Of a stretch of DNA of 64,000 nt, positions 25,049 through 34,247 are shown one piece after another. The notes below the pieces were generated by a model. It saw only the letters and a list, made by a program, of their open reading frames with translations, did no database searches and was not told the DNA's origin. The translations under genes and the position numbers were made by a program. Origin of the DNA: Streptomyces sp. NBC_01241 (GTDB lineage: Bacteria > Actinomycetota > Actinomycetes > Streptomycetales > Streptomycetaceae); NCBI RefSeq assembly GCF_041435435.1, contig NZ_CP108494.1:7908501-7972500 (forward strand). The letters are read 5' to 3'. Numbering within the stretch: the first letter of the stretch is position 1; each line of letters opens with the position of its first letter.

Positions 25049-27280
25049 GTGTCGCTGCGCGGAGGTGATCCAGCCGAGATCGGCGGTTATCCGCTTGAGG
25101 CGCGGCTTGGCTCGGGGGGCATGGGCACGGTCTTTCTGGCCCGTACGAGCTCGGGGCGACCTGTCGCTATCAAACTGATCCACCAGCAGTTCGCGGGGGA
25201 CGACGAGTTCCGCATCCGTTTCCGGCAGGAGGTGGCGGCGGCGAGGCGGGTGAGCGGCGCGTTCACCGCCGCCGTGGTCGACGCTGCCCCTGAGGCCGAG
25301 CAGCCGTGGATGGCGACGACCTATATCGAGGGGCACACGCTCGCCCAGCGCATCGCGGCTGAAGGCCCGCTGAACGGAACGGAGCTGAGGAGGCTCGCCA
25401 TCGGGCTGGCGGAGGCACTGCGCGACATCCACCGGGTGGGGGTCGTCCACCGTGACCTGAAGCCCTCGAACGTCGTGCTCTCGCCCGAGGGCCCACGCGT
25501 CATCGACTTCGGCATTTCGCGCGCCGTGGACCAGCAGACGCTGACGATGACAGGGCGGGTCATCGGTACGCCGCCCTTCATGTCGCCGGAGCAGTTGCAG
25601 GCGCCGCGTGGTGTGGGGCCGCGGTCCGATGTCTTCTCGCTGGGGACGCTGCTGGTGTACGCAGCGACGGGCCACGGGCCCTTCGACGCGGACAGCCCAT
25701 ACATGACGGCGTATCAGGTGGTGCACGAGGAGCCGTCGCTGGGTGCCGTGCCGGTGGCATTGCGCGCGGTCGTCGAGTCGTGCCTGGACAAGGAGCCGAA
25801 GGGGCGCCCCTCGGCGGACGAACTCCTCGTGCTGCTGCGGGACCTGCCGGCCGACCTCGGTGGGACCGACGCGAACAGGGTCGCAGCGGGCCGCACCCGC
25901 GACGTGATCACCCAGCATCACTTCGCGACGCGGGCCACCCCGGCGCCGACCACCGCCCCGGCCGGTCCCGATACAGGGAGCGCCGGCACCATCGGCCGCC
26001 GTCTGCGTCGTCGATGGCGTCCTGTGCTCGCGGCCGCGGTCGCGGTGGCAGCGATCGGCGGGGGAGCCGCCGCACTGAAGGCGGGCGGCCTCGGGGGGAA
26101 CAGCGGCAGCGACAAGGGCAACAGCGTTGCGGCGCCGGGTGCCGCACTTCCGGACGGCTTCGAGCCGTGGCGCAGGACTGTGCAGGGCGGTAGCGAGGAC
26201 ATCTCCGACGAGCTGCGTTGCGTCGCGCGCGGCGACGCGCTGTTCTGCGGGGGCGGCGGCGTTGTCGCGACCCGTATCAGGGCCCTGGACGGCTCGCGGG
26301 TGTGGACGGCGAAGAGTCCGGGCGTCCCCGTCCAGGGCATGCACCTGGTGGGCGCCACCGACGATACGGTGCTCGGTTACCGCTTCGCCGCCCAGAACGC
26401 TCCGCAGGACCCTCCCAGCGAGGTGGTGGCCATCGACGCGAACAACGGCCGGGAGCTGTGGTCCGTGCCGTCCGGCGCCCAGTCGCAGGCCGTCACGGGT
26501 CGGACTCAGGACGCCCTTGTGGTCGGCTCCGCCGTCGTGACGGTCGACGCTTCCAACTCCCGCTTCGAGGCCCGGGACGCGCACAGCGGTGAGGTCACCT
26601 GGACGACGTCGTTCCCCGCGGGTTCGCAGTGCGCTCCCGTCCCGGTGGGCCCGCAGCTCTTCGCGATGTGCGCGACGGATGCGGAGGTGGATGCCTCAGA
26701 GGTGCGCCACCCCACCCTGTATACGGTCGACCGCGCCTCGGGGACACTGGGCAGGCCCGTCGCGGTTGACGGCCCCGCCGTGCCGATGGGCGTCGCCAAC
26801 GGCAAACTCGTACTCTTTCAGGGGCACATGGAGGGAACGGCGCTGGCCGGCTACGACGGGGTGGCGCGGGTCGACCTGGCCTCGCGGAAGGTCACGTACT
26901 CCCGGCTGGCCAAGACATACGCGGGGACGCCCGGCATGGCGGACGGCACCCTCTACGTGAGCAGGCAGACCGGTCTCGTCACAGCGCTCGACCCCGCGAC
27001 CGGCCGGATGAAGTGGTCCCGGCAGACGGGCGTGGAGGGCGCGTCGGGTCCCGTGGCGGGAGCCGACGCGCTGTATTTCAGCTCGGCCACCGGCCGGGTG
27101 GTCGCGCTGTCGCCGTACAATGGCAAACCCCTGTGGACAACAGATCCGCAGGCCGATGGTTTGACGGGCGAGCAGGGCGCAAGCCCGCGCGTGACCGTCG
27201 CGGGGCGTGCAGTGATCGTGGCCGCGGCCAAGAACACTCTCTTCGCCTTCGACGCGCAGAAGCCGCCGAAGTCGGGCTGA
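25049..27280 (+). CDS. Membrane Ser/Thr protein kinase with PQQ-like beta-propeller
   Basis: 743 aa from the GTG at 25049 (GGGAAGA upstream). The N-terminal kinase domain (about 10-270) has LGSGGMGTVF, the Lys in VAIKLI near 48, the catalytic loop VVHRDLKPSN near 132, VIDFGISR (DFG) near 152 and TPPFMSPEQL. A Pro/Ala linker leads to one membrane helix (PVLAAAVAVAAIGGGAAAL, about 327-345). The outer part (about 375-743) has repeated W/LY...VALD/GR units of a PQQ-like propeller. It probably senses an envelope ligand and phosphorylates cytoplasmic targets. Last chromosomal gene before the biosynthetic cluster. Confidence 0.88.
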   Translation: MSLRGGDPAEIGGYPLEARLGSGGMGTVFLARTSSGRPVAIKLIHQQFAGDDEFRIRFRQEVAAARRVSGAFTAAVVDAAPEAEQPWMATTYIEGHTLAQRIAAEGPLNGTELRRLAIGLAEALRDIHRVGVVHRDLKPSNVVLSPEGPRVIDFGISRAVDQQTLTMTGRVIGTPPFMSPEQLQAPRGVGPRSDVFSLGTLLVYAATGHGPFDADSPYMTAYQVVHEEPSLGAVPVALRAVVESCLDKEPKGRPSADELLVLLRDLPADLGGTDANRVAAGRTRDVITQHHFATRATPAPTTAPAGPDTGSAGTIGRRLRRRWRPVLAAAVAVAAIGGGAAALKAGGLGGNSGSDKGNSVAAPGAALPDGFEPWRRTVQGGSEDISDELRCVARGDALFCGGGGVVATRIRALDGSRVWTAKSPGVPVQGMHLVGATDDTVLGYRFAAQNAPQDPPSEVVAIDANNGRELWSVPSGAQSQAVTGRTQDALVVGSAVVTVDASNSRFEARDAHSGEVTWTTSFPAGSQCAPVPVGPQLFAMCATDAEVDASEVRHPTLYTVDRASGTLGRPVAVDGPAVPMGVANGKLVLFQGHMEGTALAGYDGVARVDLASRKVTYSRLAKTYAGTPGMADGTLYVSRQTGLVTALDPATGRMKWSRQTGVEGASGPVAGADALYFSSATGRVVALSPYNGKPLWTTDPQADGLTGEQGASPRVTVAGRAVIVAAAKNTLFAFDAQKPPKSG

Positions 27281-27509
27281 CCCGGCCGGAACCGGCCGCC
27301 GGCCGCCTTCTTTGCCGTGCGGACACTTCAGCGGCCCACTCGGTCGCCCGCGCAGCGAGGCCGCGTCTTGTGCGAGTGCGCCGCGCCCGTAGCGTTTCTG
27401 GTGCTGGAGCCGCATCAGGCAACGTGTGCCCTGTCGACGACGGCTTGTAGGCACTGGTCGTCGGCATGCCGGTTTCGCCAGACATCCGATGCAGTTGATC
27501 TGTCAAGCT

Positions 27510-27763
27510 GCCTCGGCGCGAACGGGTTCGGTGTGTGTGCCGGCGCTGCCACCGCTGGAGGTGGCGACCGCGAAAGGGCACCCGGAGGGGGTTGCCGGTG
27601 CCCTGATACGCCTTGTCGGCCCAGCACTTGAGGCCGGTCTCGGTGAGTGCTTCGACAATGCCGTGGGCGCGGCCCGGCGCGGGCAGGTCGTGGCGGAGCC
27701 GGGCAGCGCGGGTGAGGCCCAGAGCCGCCGTCCGAAGGGACTGGTGAGGACTTGGACGTTCAT
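27510..27763 (-). pseudogene. Fragment of an IS5-type transposase
   Basis: Two frames together read like the catalytic part of a DDE transposase: first NVQVLTSPFGRRLWASPALP, then after a frameshift AHGIVEALTETGLKCWADKAYQG and VRVPFRGRHLQRWQRRH. The start and end are absent. It lies at the outer border of the NRPS/PKS cluster. Bases 27281-27509 hold no supportable gene. Confidence 0.65.
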
Positions 27764-27793
27764 GCCGCGACGCCGGCCTCCAGTCGCACCTGT

Positions 27794-28573
27794 TCACGAA
27801 ACGCCCGCCGCTCGCAGATGTTCCACGAGGAGGCCGACTATGTCGGCCGTGTGGTCGTTCAGGAAGAAGTGGCCTCCCGGGTAGACGGTGAGCGAGTGCG
27901 AGCCGGTGGTGTGGTGCCGCCAGTCCATCAGCTCGTCCGTCGTGGTGCGGGCGTCGTCCCGGCCCGCGAGAACAGCGATGGGGCAACTCGGTTCGGGGCC
28001 GGAGCGGTGGCGGTACGTCTCGATCGCCCGGTAGTCGCCGCGGATGGCGGGCAGCACGGTCCGCATCAGGTGCTTGTCGGCGAGGATCTCGGCGTCCGTG
28101 CCGTCGAGGGTGCGCAGGTCGTCGATGAGCCCCGCGTCGTCCTTGAGGTGCGTCCACTCGTCGCGCAGCCTGGACGGTGCTCTGCGACCGGAGGCGAAGA
28201 GCACCGCCGGCACCGTGGCCGAGTCGTGTTCGAGCAGCCGGGCCACCTCGTAGGCGACGACCGCGCCCATGCTGTGGCCGAACAGGGCGAGCGGCCGGCC
28301 GTCCAGGACGGGCAGCAGTTCCCGGTGGACCTGTGCGGCGAGCGCGTGCACGTCGTCGATCAGCGGCTCGTTCCTGCGGTCCTGGCGGCCCGGGTACTGG
28401 ACGGCGAGTACGTTCAATGATGGTTCCAGACACGTGAGTTGCCGTGAGAGGGGGAAGTATGTCGTGGCTGAGCCGCCTGCGTGCGGGAAGCAGACGAGGT
28501 GGGCGCGGTGGTCCGGCGTCGGGTGGAAGCGCTTGAAGCAGCGGGAGCCGGTGGCGAGGTCGAGCACGTTCAT
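27794..28573 (-). CDS. Type II thioesterase of the NRPS operon
   Basis: 259 aa from the ATG at 28573, which overlaps the stop of the ArCP-Cy gene (ATGA). Alpha/beta hydrolase of the TEII group: LVCFPHAGGSATTYFP near residue 28, the nucleophile motif LFGHSMGAVVAYEVAR near 95, the Asp in LAGRDD near 200 and the His in YPGGHFFLNDH near 235. TEII enzymes remove wrong or stalled acyl groups from carrier proteins. It is the last gene of the salicylate/cysteine NRPS operon, and its active site is complete, unlike the second TEII at 53153. Confidence 0.9.
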   Translation of the reverse strand: MNVLDLATGSRCFKRFHPTPDHRAHLVCFPHAGGSATTYFPLSRQLTCLEPSLNVLAVQYPGRQDRRNEPLIDDVHALAAQVHRELLPVLDGRPLALFGHSMGAVVAYEVARLLEHDSATVPAVLFASGRRAPSRLRDEWTHLKDDAGLIDDLRTLDGTDAEILADKHLMRTVLPAIRGDYRAIETYRHRSGPEPSCPIAVLAGRDDARTTTDELMDWRHHTTGSHSLTVYPGGHFFLNDHTADIVGLLVEHLRAAGVS

Positions 28574-30231
28574 CGGGCGACCTCCGGCAGCTGCTCGGGC
28601 GAGGCGATCCGCGGGGGACGTGACCAGCTGTCCGGTTGAGCGGCCAGCTCCTCCAGAAGCGCCCCGTAGGCGTCGAGCATGGTGTCGATGAGCCCCTCGG
28701 GAAACAGTTCGTCGACCGCGTCCCAGGCGAGCACCACCTCGTCGCCGACCTTGTACACCTGGTGGTCGAGCCAGACCTGCGGCGTCTGCGACAGCATCCA
28801 GGTCCACTCCCCGAGGGCCGCCTCGAACTCGGGGCCGACCCACTGCGAGTCGAGGTTGCAGGCGAACACCACGGGGGCACCGACCCGCTTGTCGCGGCGG
28901 GCTCTGCGCAGGTCCCGCAGCACGTTGAGGGTGGAGTACTCGGCGTGCGAGGCGTTCTGCTGAAGCTGGCGCTGCAAGACGCGGGCCCGATCGGCGAACG
29001 GCATCGGGTGTGCCGCGTCCACCCGCAGCAGTACGAGATTGGTGAAGTCGGCGACCATGCCGGGCACTTCGGGGGCGAGGGGCTGCCGGTCGAAGAGCGG
29101 CACGTTGAGCAGGAAGTCGTCCGTCTCGCTCCAGGCGGCGAGCACCTGCGCGTACGCGGTCGCGAGGACCATCGCGGGGGTCAGGCTGTATTCCCTGGCC
29201 CGCTCAGTGATCGACTCCCACGTGGCCTTGCCGAGGGTGAGGCGACGGCGGCTGAACCGCGACCGCGTCACCTGCTCGGGCCGCACCGCGAGGGGCAGCG
29301 CGGGCCCTTGCGCGGGCAGCTGCGGCAACTGCTCCTGCCAGTAGGCGCGCGCCCGGCCCGCCGGGCTGTCCGGGGCGGTGAGCGGACCGCACCAGGACCG
29401 GTGGTCCTCCAGGTACTGGCCGAAGTCGTAGGCGGGGGCGGCGGGCAGCGGCGTCCCGGTGTAGGCCGTCGCCAGGTCGGCGAGGACGAGCTCGATGCTC
29501 GCTACGTCCGCCACCAGCAGATCGATGTTGAAGTGGATCCGGGTGCGGCCCGCGGGCAGCAGGGACAGCTGCACGTCCAGCGTCTCGGCGGCGGCGACGT
29601 CGAGCACGCGGTGCGACAGCCCCTCGCGCACCTCCTCGGCCCGGCGCCGCGCGTCCTTGTCCTCGTACGAGGTGAAGTCGTGCACGGTCAGCCCGGTCCA
29701 CCCGCTGTCGGCGAGGATCTGCTGGCGTCCGTCGTCGAGGAAGCGGGCCCGCAGCATCGGGTGCCGGGCGATCACCGCGCGCACGGCCGACTCCAGGCGG
29801 CCGCGGTCCACGCCCTGACCGTCGAACTCCAGGTACGCGTGGCAGGCGACGGACCCGAGGGTCATGCCCTGGCCCCGGCCGATCCAGTACGCCTGCTGCA
29901 CGGGGGTCAGCGCGAACGGGTCCCCGGCCGAGCGCCGTGCCGGCCGCTGCGCGGGCACCACGGACGCCGGCGTCGCCGGTCCCGCGGTGAGCAGCGCGTG
30001 CCAGCGCTCCACCGTGGGCTCCTCCGCGAGATCGCGGAACGTGGTGGTGGCACCGGCCTTACGCCAGGCCCCGGCGAGGCGCATCATGCGCATCGAGTCC
30101 ATGCCGTACGAGATCAGGTTCCGCTCGTGGTCGATGGCCTCGGGCGTCATGCCGAGGATGTCAGCGACGGCCTGGCGGACGTCGTCTGGGGTGAGGCCGA
30201 GGACCGCGGCGTCGGTGGCGGTGTGGGTCAC
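28570..30231 (-). CDS. NRPS: aryl carrier protein + heterocyclisation (ArCP-Cy)
   Basis: 553 aa with a GTG start overlapping the stop of the upstream NRPS gene (GTGA). The N-terminal carrier domain (about 10-85) has the phosphopantetheine Ser46 in ISYGMDSMRMM, in the style of aryl carrier domains of PchE, HMWP2 and DhbB. The rest (about 105-540) is a full Cy domain with LTPVQQAYWIGRG and the canonical DxxxxDxxS as D237, D242, S245, then FACNLD and SQTPQVWLDHQ. It should hold salicylate and condense/cyclise it with cysteine. There is no adenylation or PCP domain in this protein: its cysteine partner must be the A(MT)-PCP protein, so this is a split PchE-like module. Confidence 0.9.
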   Translation of the reverse strand: MTHTATDAAVLGLTPDDVRQAVADILGMTPEAIDHERNLISYGMDSMRMMRLAGAWRKAGATTTFRDLAEEPTVERWHALLTAGPATPASVVPAQRPARRSAGDPFALTPVQQAYWIGRGQGMTLGSVACHAYLEFDGQGVDRGRLESAVRAVIARHPMLRARFLDDGRQQILADSGWTGLTVHDFTSYEDKDARRRAEEVREGLSHRVLDVAAAETLDVQLSLLPAGRTRIHFNIDLLVADVASIELVLADLATAYTGTPLPAAPAYDFGQYLEDHRSWCGPLTAPDSPAGRARAYWQEQLPQLPAQGPALPLAVRPEQVTRSRFSRRRLTLGKATWESITERAREYSLTPAMVLATAYAQVLAAWSETDDFLLNVPLFDRQPLAPEVPGMVADFTNLVLLRVDAAHPMPFADRARVLQRQLQQNASHAEYSTLNVLRDLRRARRDKRVGAPVVFACNLDSQWVGPEFEAALGEWTWMLSQTPQVWLDHQVYKVGDEVVLAWDAVDELFPEGLIDTMLDAYGALLEELAAQPDSWSRPPRIASPEQLPEVAR

Positions 30232-33200
30232 GGCAGCTCCTTGGTGAGGGGGGTGCGGGCGGCGAGTGCGCCCGCCCACGCCTGGACGCGTTCGGCGACG
30301 GCGGTGAGCCGGTCGCCCGCGACGATCGAGTAGTGGTCCTCGGGGTGGACGTCCGCCTCCAGGCGGGGGCAGAGGTTCAGCCAGGCCGGTACCGGATCCG
30401 GGCGCTCCACCTGTCCTGCCACAAACAGCAGGACCGGTGCGTCGAGCTTCTGCGGCCGATGGGCGTCGAGGGTCGCCAGATGGTGAGCGTGGACGTTCTT
30501 CAGCAGTGCGTACTGGTCGGCGCCCGACTCCGGCGGCAGCAACCCGTGTTCGACCGCCGCCCGCACGGCCGCCTCCGCCAGGTCGTCCTCCGGCGCGGCG
30601 CGCACGACCGCTTCGAGGGAGGCCGGCAGACGCCCCCCGGCCAGGTCGGTCAGGAACTCCGTGTGCCGCTCGCGCTCGGTGCGGGTGCCGCGGACCTCGG
30701 TGAGGTCGCTGTCGATCATGAACGCCGCGACCTCGTGGCCCTGTTCGGCAAGTTGCGCCGCGACCTCGTGGGCCAGGATGCCGCCCATCGACCAGCCGCC
30801 GAGCAGATACGGCCCTTCGGGACGCAGCGCCTGCAGTTCCGCACGGTAGGCCCGCGCCATCTCCGGCACGCCGGCCGGCAGCGCCCGTGCCGTGCCCCGC
30901 GCGAGGGCCGCGCTCTGGAAGGCGTGCACGGGGCCGTCCCAGGCCCGGGCGAGCGGCGTGTAGGCCGCCACCGAGCCGCCCACCGGATGGAACAGGAACA
31001 GCTCCCGCCCACCGGACCGGCCGCCGCCGGGCAGCGGGACGAGACTTCCGGTCCCCTCGCCCGGGCTCTCGTCCTGTGCGATGCGTGCCGCGAGCGCCCG
31101 CACCGTCGGCGCCTCGAAGACCTGGCCGAAGGAGAGCCCGGCGCCGAGATCGGTCCGGATCCGGTTGACGAGGCGCAGGGCGAGCAGCGAATTGCCGCCC
31201 AGCGAGAAGAAGTCGCTGTCCGCGTCCACCGACGGCACCTCGAGCAGCTCCGACCACAGGGCGCAGAGCCGCTGCACCGGACCGTCGTCGCGCGGTGTCG
31301 CGGGCTGTGCGTCGTCCGCGGCCGTCGGGGCCGTGGCGGCGAGTGCGGCGAGGGCGCCCTGGACGTCCACCTTGCCGTTCGGGGTCAGCGGCAGGGAGTC
31401 GACCACCTGGAGCCGGCCGGGTACCAGATAGTGCGGCAGCCGCGCCCGCAGATGGGCGAGCAGCTCCCGGGGCTCGGGCCGTGCGCCCTCGGCCGGGACG
31501 ACCAGGGCGGCCAGGCGCCGCTGACCACCGGCCGTGCTCACCGCGTCGACCGCGCTGCGCCGCACCGCCGGGTGGTCGAGGAGCGCCGCCTCGACCTCGC
31601 CGGGTTCCACGCGAAATCCCTGGATCTTCAGCTGCCGGTCCTCACGGCCCAGGAACTCGATGGTGCCGTCCGGCCGGTAGCAGCCCAGGTCCCCGGTCGC
31701 GTAGAGCCGCTCGCCGGTGACCGGGTGCGGTACGAAGCGGTCGGCGGTGCGGTCCGCGTCCCGCCAGTAGCCCCGGCTCAGGCCGGCCCCGCCGATGTGG
31801 ATGCGGCCCACGGCCCAGGGCGGGCGCACGTCGTAGCGGTGGTCGAGCACCCGCATCGTCTGGTTGCGCAGCGGCACACCGTACGGGACGCTGCGCCACG
31901 CGGGGTCCGGCTCCTCGATCTCGTGGATGTTCGACCAGATCGAGGCCTCGGTGGCGCCGCCCAACGCGATGAGCCGCACCTGGGGCCACCGTTCCCGCAG
32001 CAGGTCCGGCAGGGTAGTCGGGATCCAGTCGCCGCTCATCAGGAACGCCCGGATCGGTGGCGTGCCCGCCCAGGGGGCCGCGCCGTCCGCTTCGGCCATC
32101 ATCTGCGCCAGGGCGGGCACGGAATTCCACACCGTCGCGCCGAACGCGGCGGCCGTTTCGGCCCAGCCCAGCGGGTCAGGATGGGCGCTCGCCCGCGGCA
32201 GCACCAGGGCGGCCCCCGCGGCGAGGGTGCCGAACACGTCCCACACGGACAGGTCGAAGCTGAGCGAGGAGATACAGAAGACCCGGTCGTCCGGGCCGAG
32301 TCCGACCCGCTCGTTGATGTCCACCACCGTGTTGAGGGCGGGGCCGTGCTCGATCATCACGCCCTTGGGCAGCCCGGTGGAGCCCGAGGTGTAGATGATG
32401 TACGCGAGATCCTCCGGCCCGCTCCCGGGCGCGGTGGACGGCGCCGGTGCCACCGGGGCCGCGTCGACGCACAGCACCGGCCGGTCCCCGAGTTCGCTCA
32501 TCCGCTCCACAGCCGCGGGCTGCACCAGAACGGCGGGCGCGGAGCAGCCGTCCAGCAGATGGGCGATGCGCTCGTCCGGCAGGGCCGAATCGATCGGGCA
32601 GTACGCGGCCCCGGTGCGCAGCACGCCGAGCACGCCGACGATCTGCTCCCAGCCCTTGGCCATGACGACCGGCACGACGTCACCGCTGCCGACGCCGTGC
32701 CCGGTGAGCGCGTGCGCCAACGACCTTGAGCGCAGCTCCAGTTCGCCGTAGGTCAGGGTCCGTTCGGTGGTCAGGACGGCGGGCGCGTCGGGGCGCAGCG
32801 CCGCCTGCTTCAGGAATCCGTCCTCCAGACGCCCGGCCGGGGGGTCCGAAGGCGCCGGGTTGAGGGCCGCGACGACGGCCCGGTGGGCCTCGGGCACCGG
32901 GTCGGGCCGTGCCGCGGCACCGTCGGGGGCCGTCAGGGTGTCGAGCATCCGGGCGTACGCCGCGAACATGAGGTCCGGCAGGCCGGGCGGGAACGCGTCG
33001 TCGACGGTGTCCCAGATGCAGTCGACACCGCCGTCGGCCCCGTCGTGCAGCTGGTTGTCGATCAGGACCTGCGGCGTGCGCAGATCGCTGTGCACCTCGC
33101 GGCAGGCGAGGCGTCCGTGCCGGGCCTCGGGTGTCTCGCCGCGCTGCCGTCCGTGGGCGGATGCCGGCGAGAGCATGCTCGTGAACACGTACGGCAGCGC

Positions 33201-34247
33201 GGCGCGCGAGGTCCAGCCGCGGCGTGCGGCCAGCTCACGGGTGATGCGCACGCCGGCCACATCGGAGTTCTGGAGGTCCTTGACCACCTGACGCTGCAGG
33301 TTCTGGGCGCGGGCGAAGAAGTCGTCGCCGGCCTGCAGGTCGACCTCGACCGGGAGCGTGGCACCGAACTGGCCCATGACCCCGGCCGCCTCCGGCCGGG
33401 CGGACGCCCAGTTCTGGTGCAGCATGTTCAGGCAGAAGTGCGGAGCCGACGCCCATGCGCCGATCGCTTCCGCGAACACGTGCAGCATCGCCGAGGTGGC
33501 GAGCACGCGGTGCTTGCGGAACGTCGCGGACAGGGCCGTCCACTGGGCGCGGCTGAGCCGGTGGACGCGCCGGGTGAAGCGCACCGGGCGGATGGCCGAC
33601 GTCTGGACGGCGAGGGGCAGTCGGGGCGCGTCCGGCAGGGTGTCGAGGCGCTGTTCCCAGTACTGCCACTGGGTGCGGTAGGCGTCGCTGTTCTCGTGGT
33701 CGAGCAGGGCGAGGAGGCAGTCGCGGTAGGTGTGCTCCGGGCGGTCCGGCGTCAGGTCCGGATCGTGGTAGTACGCGCGCCACTCGTCCATCGTCTGCCG
33801 GATGCCGCGCCCGTCGAGCAGCAGTAGGCTCATGGCGATGTGAGCGCGCACCCGGCCGGGCCGCAGCCGCTGCACGACCACGTCGAACAGGGGCCAGCGC
33901 GTCGGGTCGACGCCCTCCTCGCACATCCGCCGCCGCGTCCGGGCGAGCGCGTCCTCCTGCTGCGGCACGTCGAGGCCGGTCAGATCCGTGACCGTGAACC
34001 GGTACGGGCCGGTCTCCCCCTCGGTGAGCACCCGCTGTGTCCCGGACGCGTCCACCACCACCCGCAGGTGGTTGTGGCGGCGGATCAGCCGGTCGACGGC
34101 AGCCTGGGCACGGGCCACATCGAGGTCGACCAGGTCGAGTTCGACGTAGTAGCCGGGTTGGAAGCCACCGAGTTCCACCAGGTCGGACGTGCCCACCAGA
34201 TACGCCTCCTGAAGAGGCGTGAGCGGGAACGGCGCGTGCCGGCTCAT
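30228..34247 (-). CDS. NRPS module Cy-A-PCP-TE
   Basis: 1339 aa, ATG at 34247 overlapping the upstream stop (ATGA). Order: Cy-like domain (about 5-440), A (480-965; TSGSTGLPKG at 620, core Lys959), PCP (Ser1020 in FSLGGNSL) and TE (1080-1339; GWSMGG with Ser1153). By eye the specificity code is D665 L W N708 L S L I W K959, one step from the cysteine code DLYNLSLIWK. The Cy motif is non-standard: the two Asp and Ser positions read S140, D145, G148. The module should add the second cysteine and release the chain, like PchF but without a methyltransferase in the A domain. Confidence 0.9.
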   Translation of the reverse strand: MSRHAPFPLTPLQEAYLVGTSDLVELGGFQPGYYVELDLVDLDVARAQAAVDRLIRRHNHLRVVVDASGTQRVLTEGETGPYRFTVTDLTGLDVPQQEDALARTRRRMCEEGVDPTRWPLFDVVVQRLRPGRVRAHIAMSLLLLDGRGIRQTMDEWRAYYHDPDLTPDRPEHTYRDCLLALLDHENSDAYRTQWQYWEQRLDTLPDAPRLPLAVQTSAIRPVRFTRRVHRLSRAQWTALSATFRKHRVLATSAMLHVFAEAIGAWASAPHFCLNMLHQNWASARPEAAGVMGQFGATLPVEVDLQAGDDFFARAQNLQRQVVKDLQNSDVAGVRITRELAARRGWTSRAALPYVFTSMLSPASAHGRQRGETPEARHGRLACREVHSDLRTPQVLIDNQLHDGADGGVDCIWDTVDDAFPPGLPDLMFAAYARMLDTLTAPDGAAARPDPVPEAHRAVVAALNPAPSDPPAGRLEDGFLKQAALRPDAPAVLTTERTLTYGELELRSRSLAHALTGHGVGSGDVVPVVMAKGWEQIVGVLGVLRTGAAYCPIDSALPDERIAHLLDGCSAPAVLVQPAAVERMSELGDRPVLCVDAAPVAPAPSTAPGSGPEDLAYIIYTSGSTGLPKGVMIEHGPALNTVVDINERVGLGPDDRVFCISSLSFDLSVWDVFGTLAAGAALVLPRASAHPDPLGWAETAAAFGATVWNSVPALAQMMAEADGAAPWAGTPPIRAFLMSGDWIPTTLPDLLRERWPQVRLIALGGATEASIWSNIHEIEEPDPAWRSVPYGVPLRNQTMRVLDHRYDVRPPWAVGRIHIGGAGLSRGYWRDADRTADRFVPHPVTGERLYATGDLGCYRPDGTIEFLGREDRQLKIQGFRVEPGEVEAALLDHPAVRRSAVDAVSTAGGQRRLAALVVPAEGARPEPRELLAHLRARLPHYLVPGRLQVVDSLPLTPNGKVDVQGALAALAATAPTAADDAQPATPRDDGPVQRLCALWSELLEVPSVDADSDFFSLGGNSLLALRLVNRIRTDLGAGLSFGQVFEAPTVRALAARIAQDESPGEGTGSLVPLPGGGRSGGRELFLFHPVGGSVAAYTPLARAWDGPVHAFQSAALARGTARALPAGVPEMARAYRAELQALRPEGPYLLGGWSMGGILAHEVAAQLAEQGHEVAAFMIDSDLTEVRGTRTERERHTEFLTDLAGGRLPASLEAVVRAAPEDDLAEAAVRAAVEHGLLPPESGADQYALLKNVHAHHLATLDAHRPQKLDAPVLLFVAGQVERPDPVPAWLNLCPRLEADVHPEDHYSIVAGDRLTAVAERVQAWAGALAARTPLTKELP

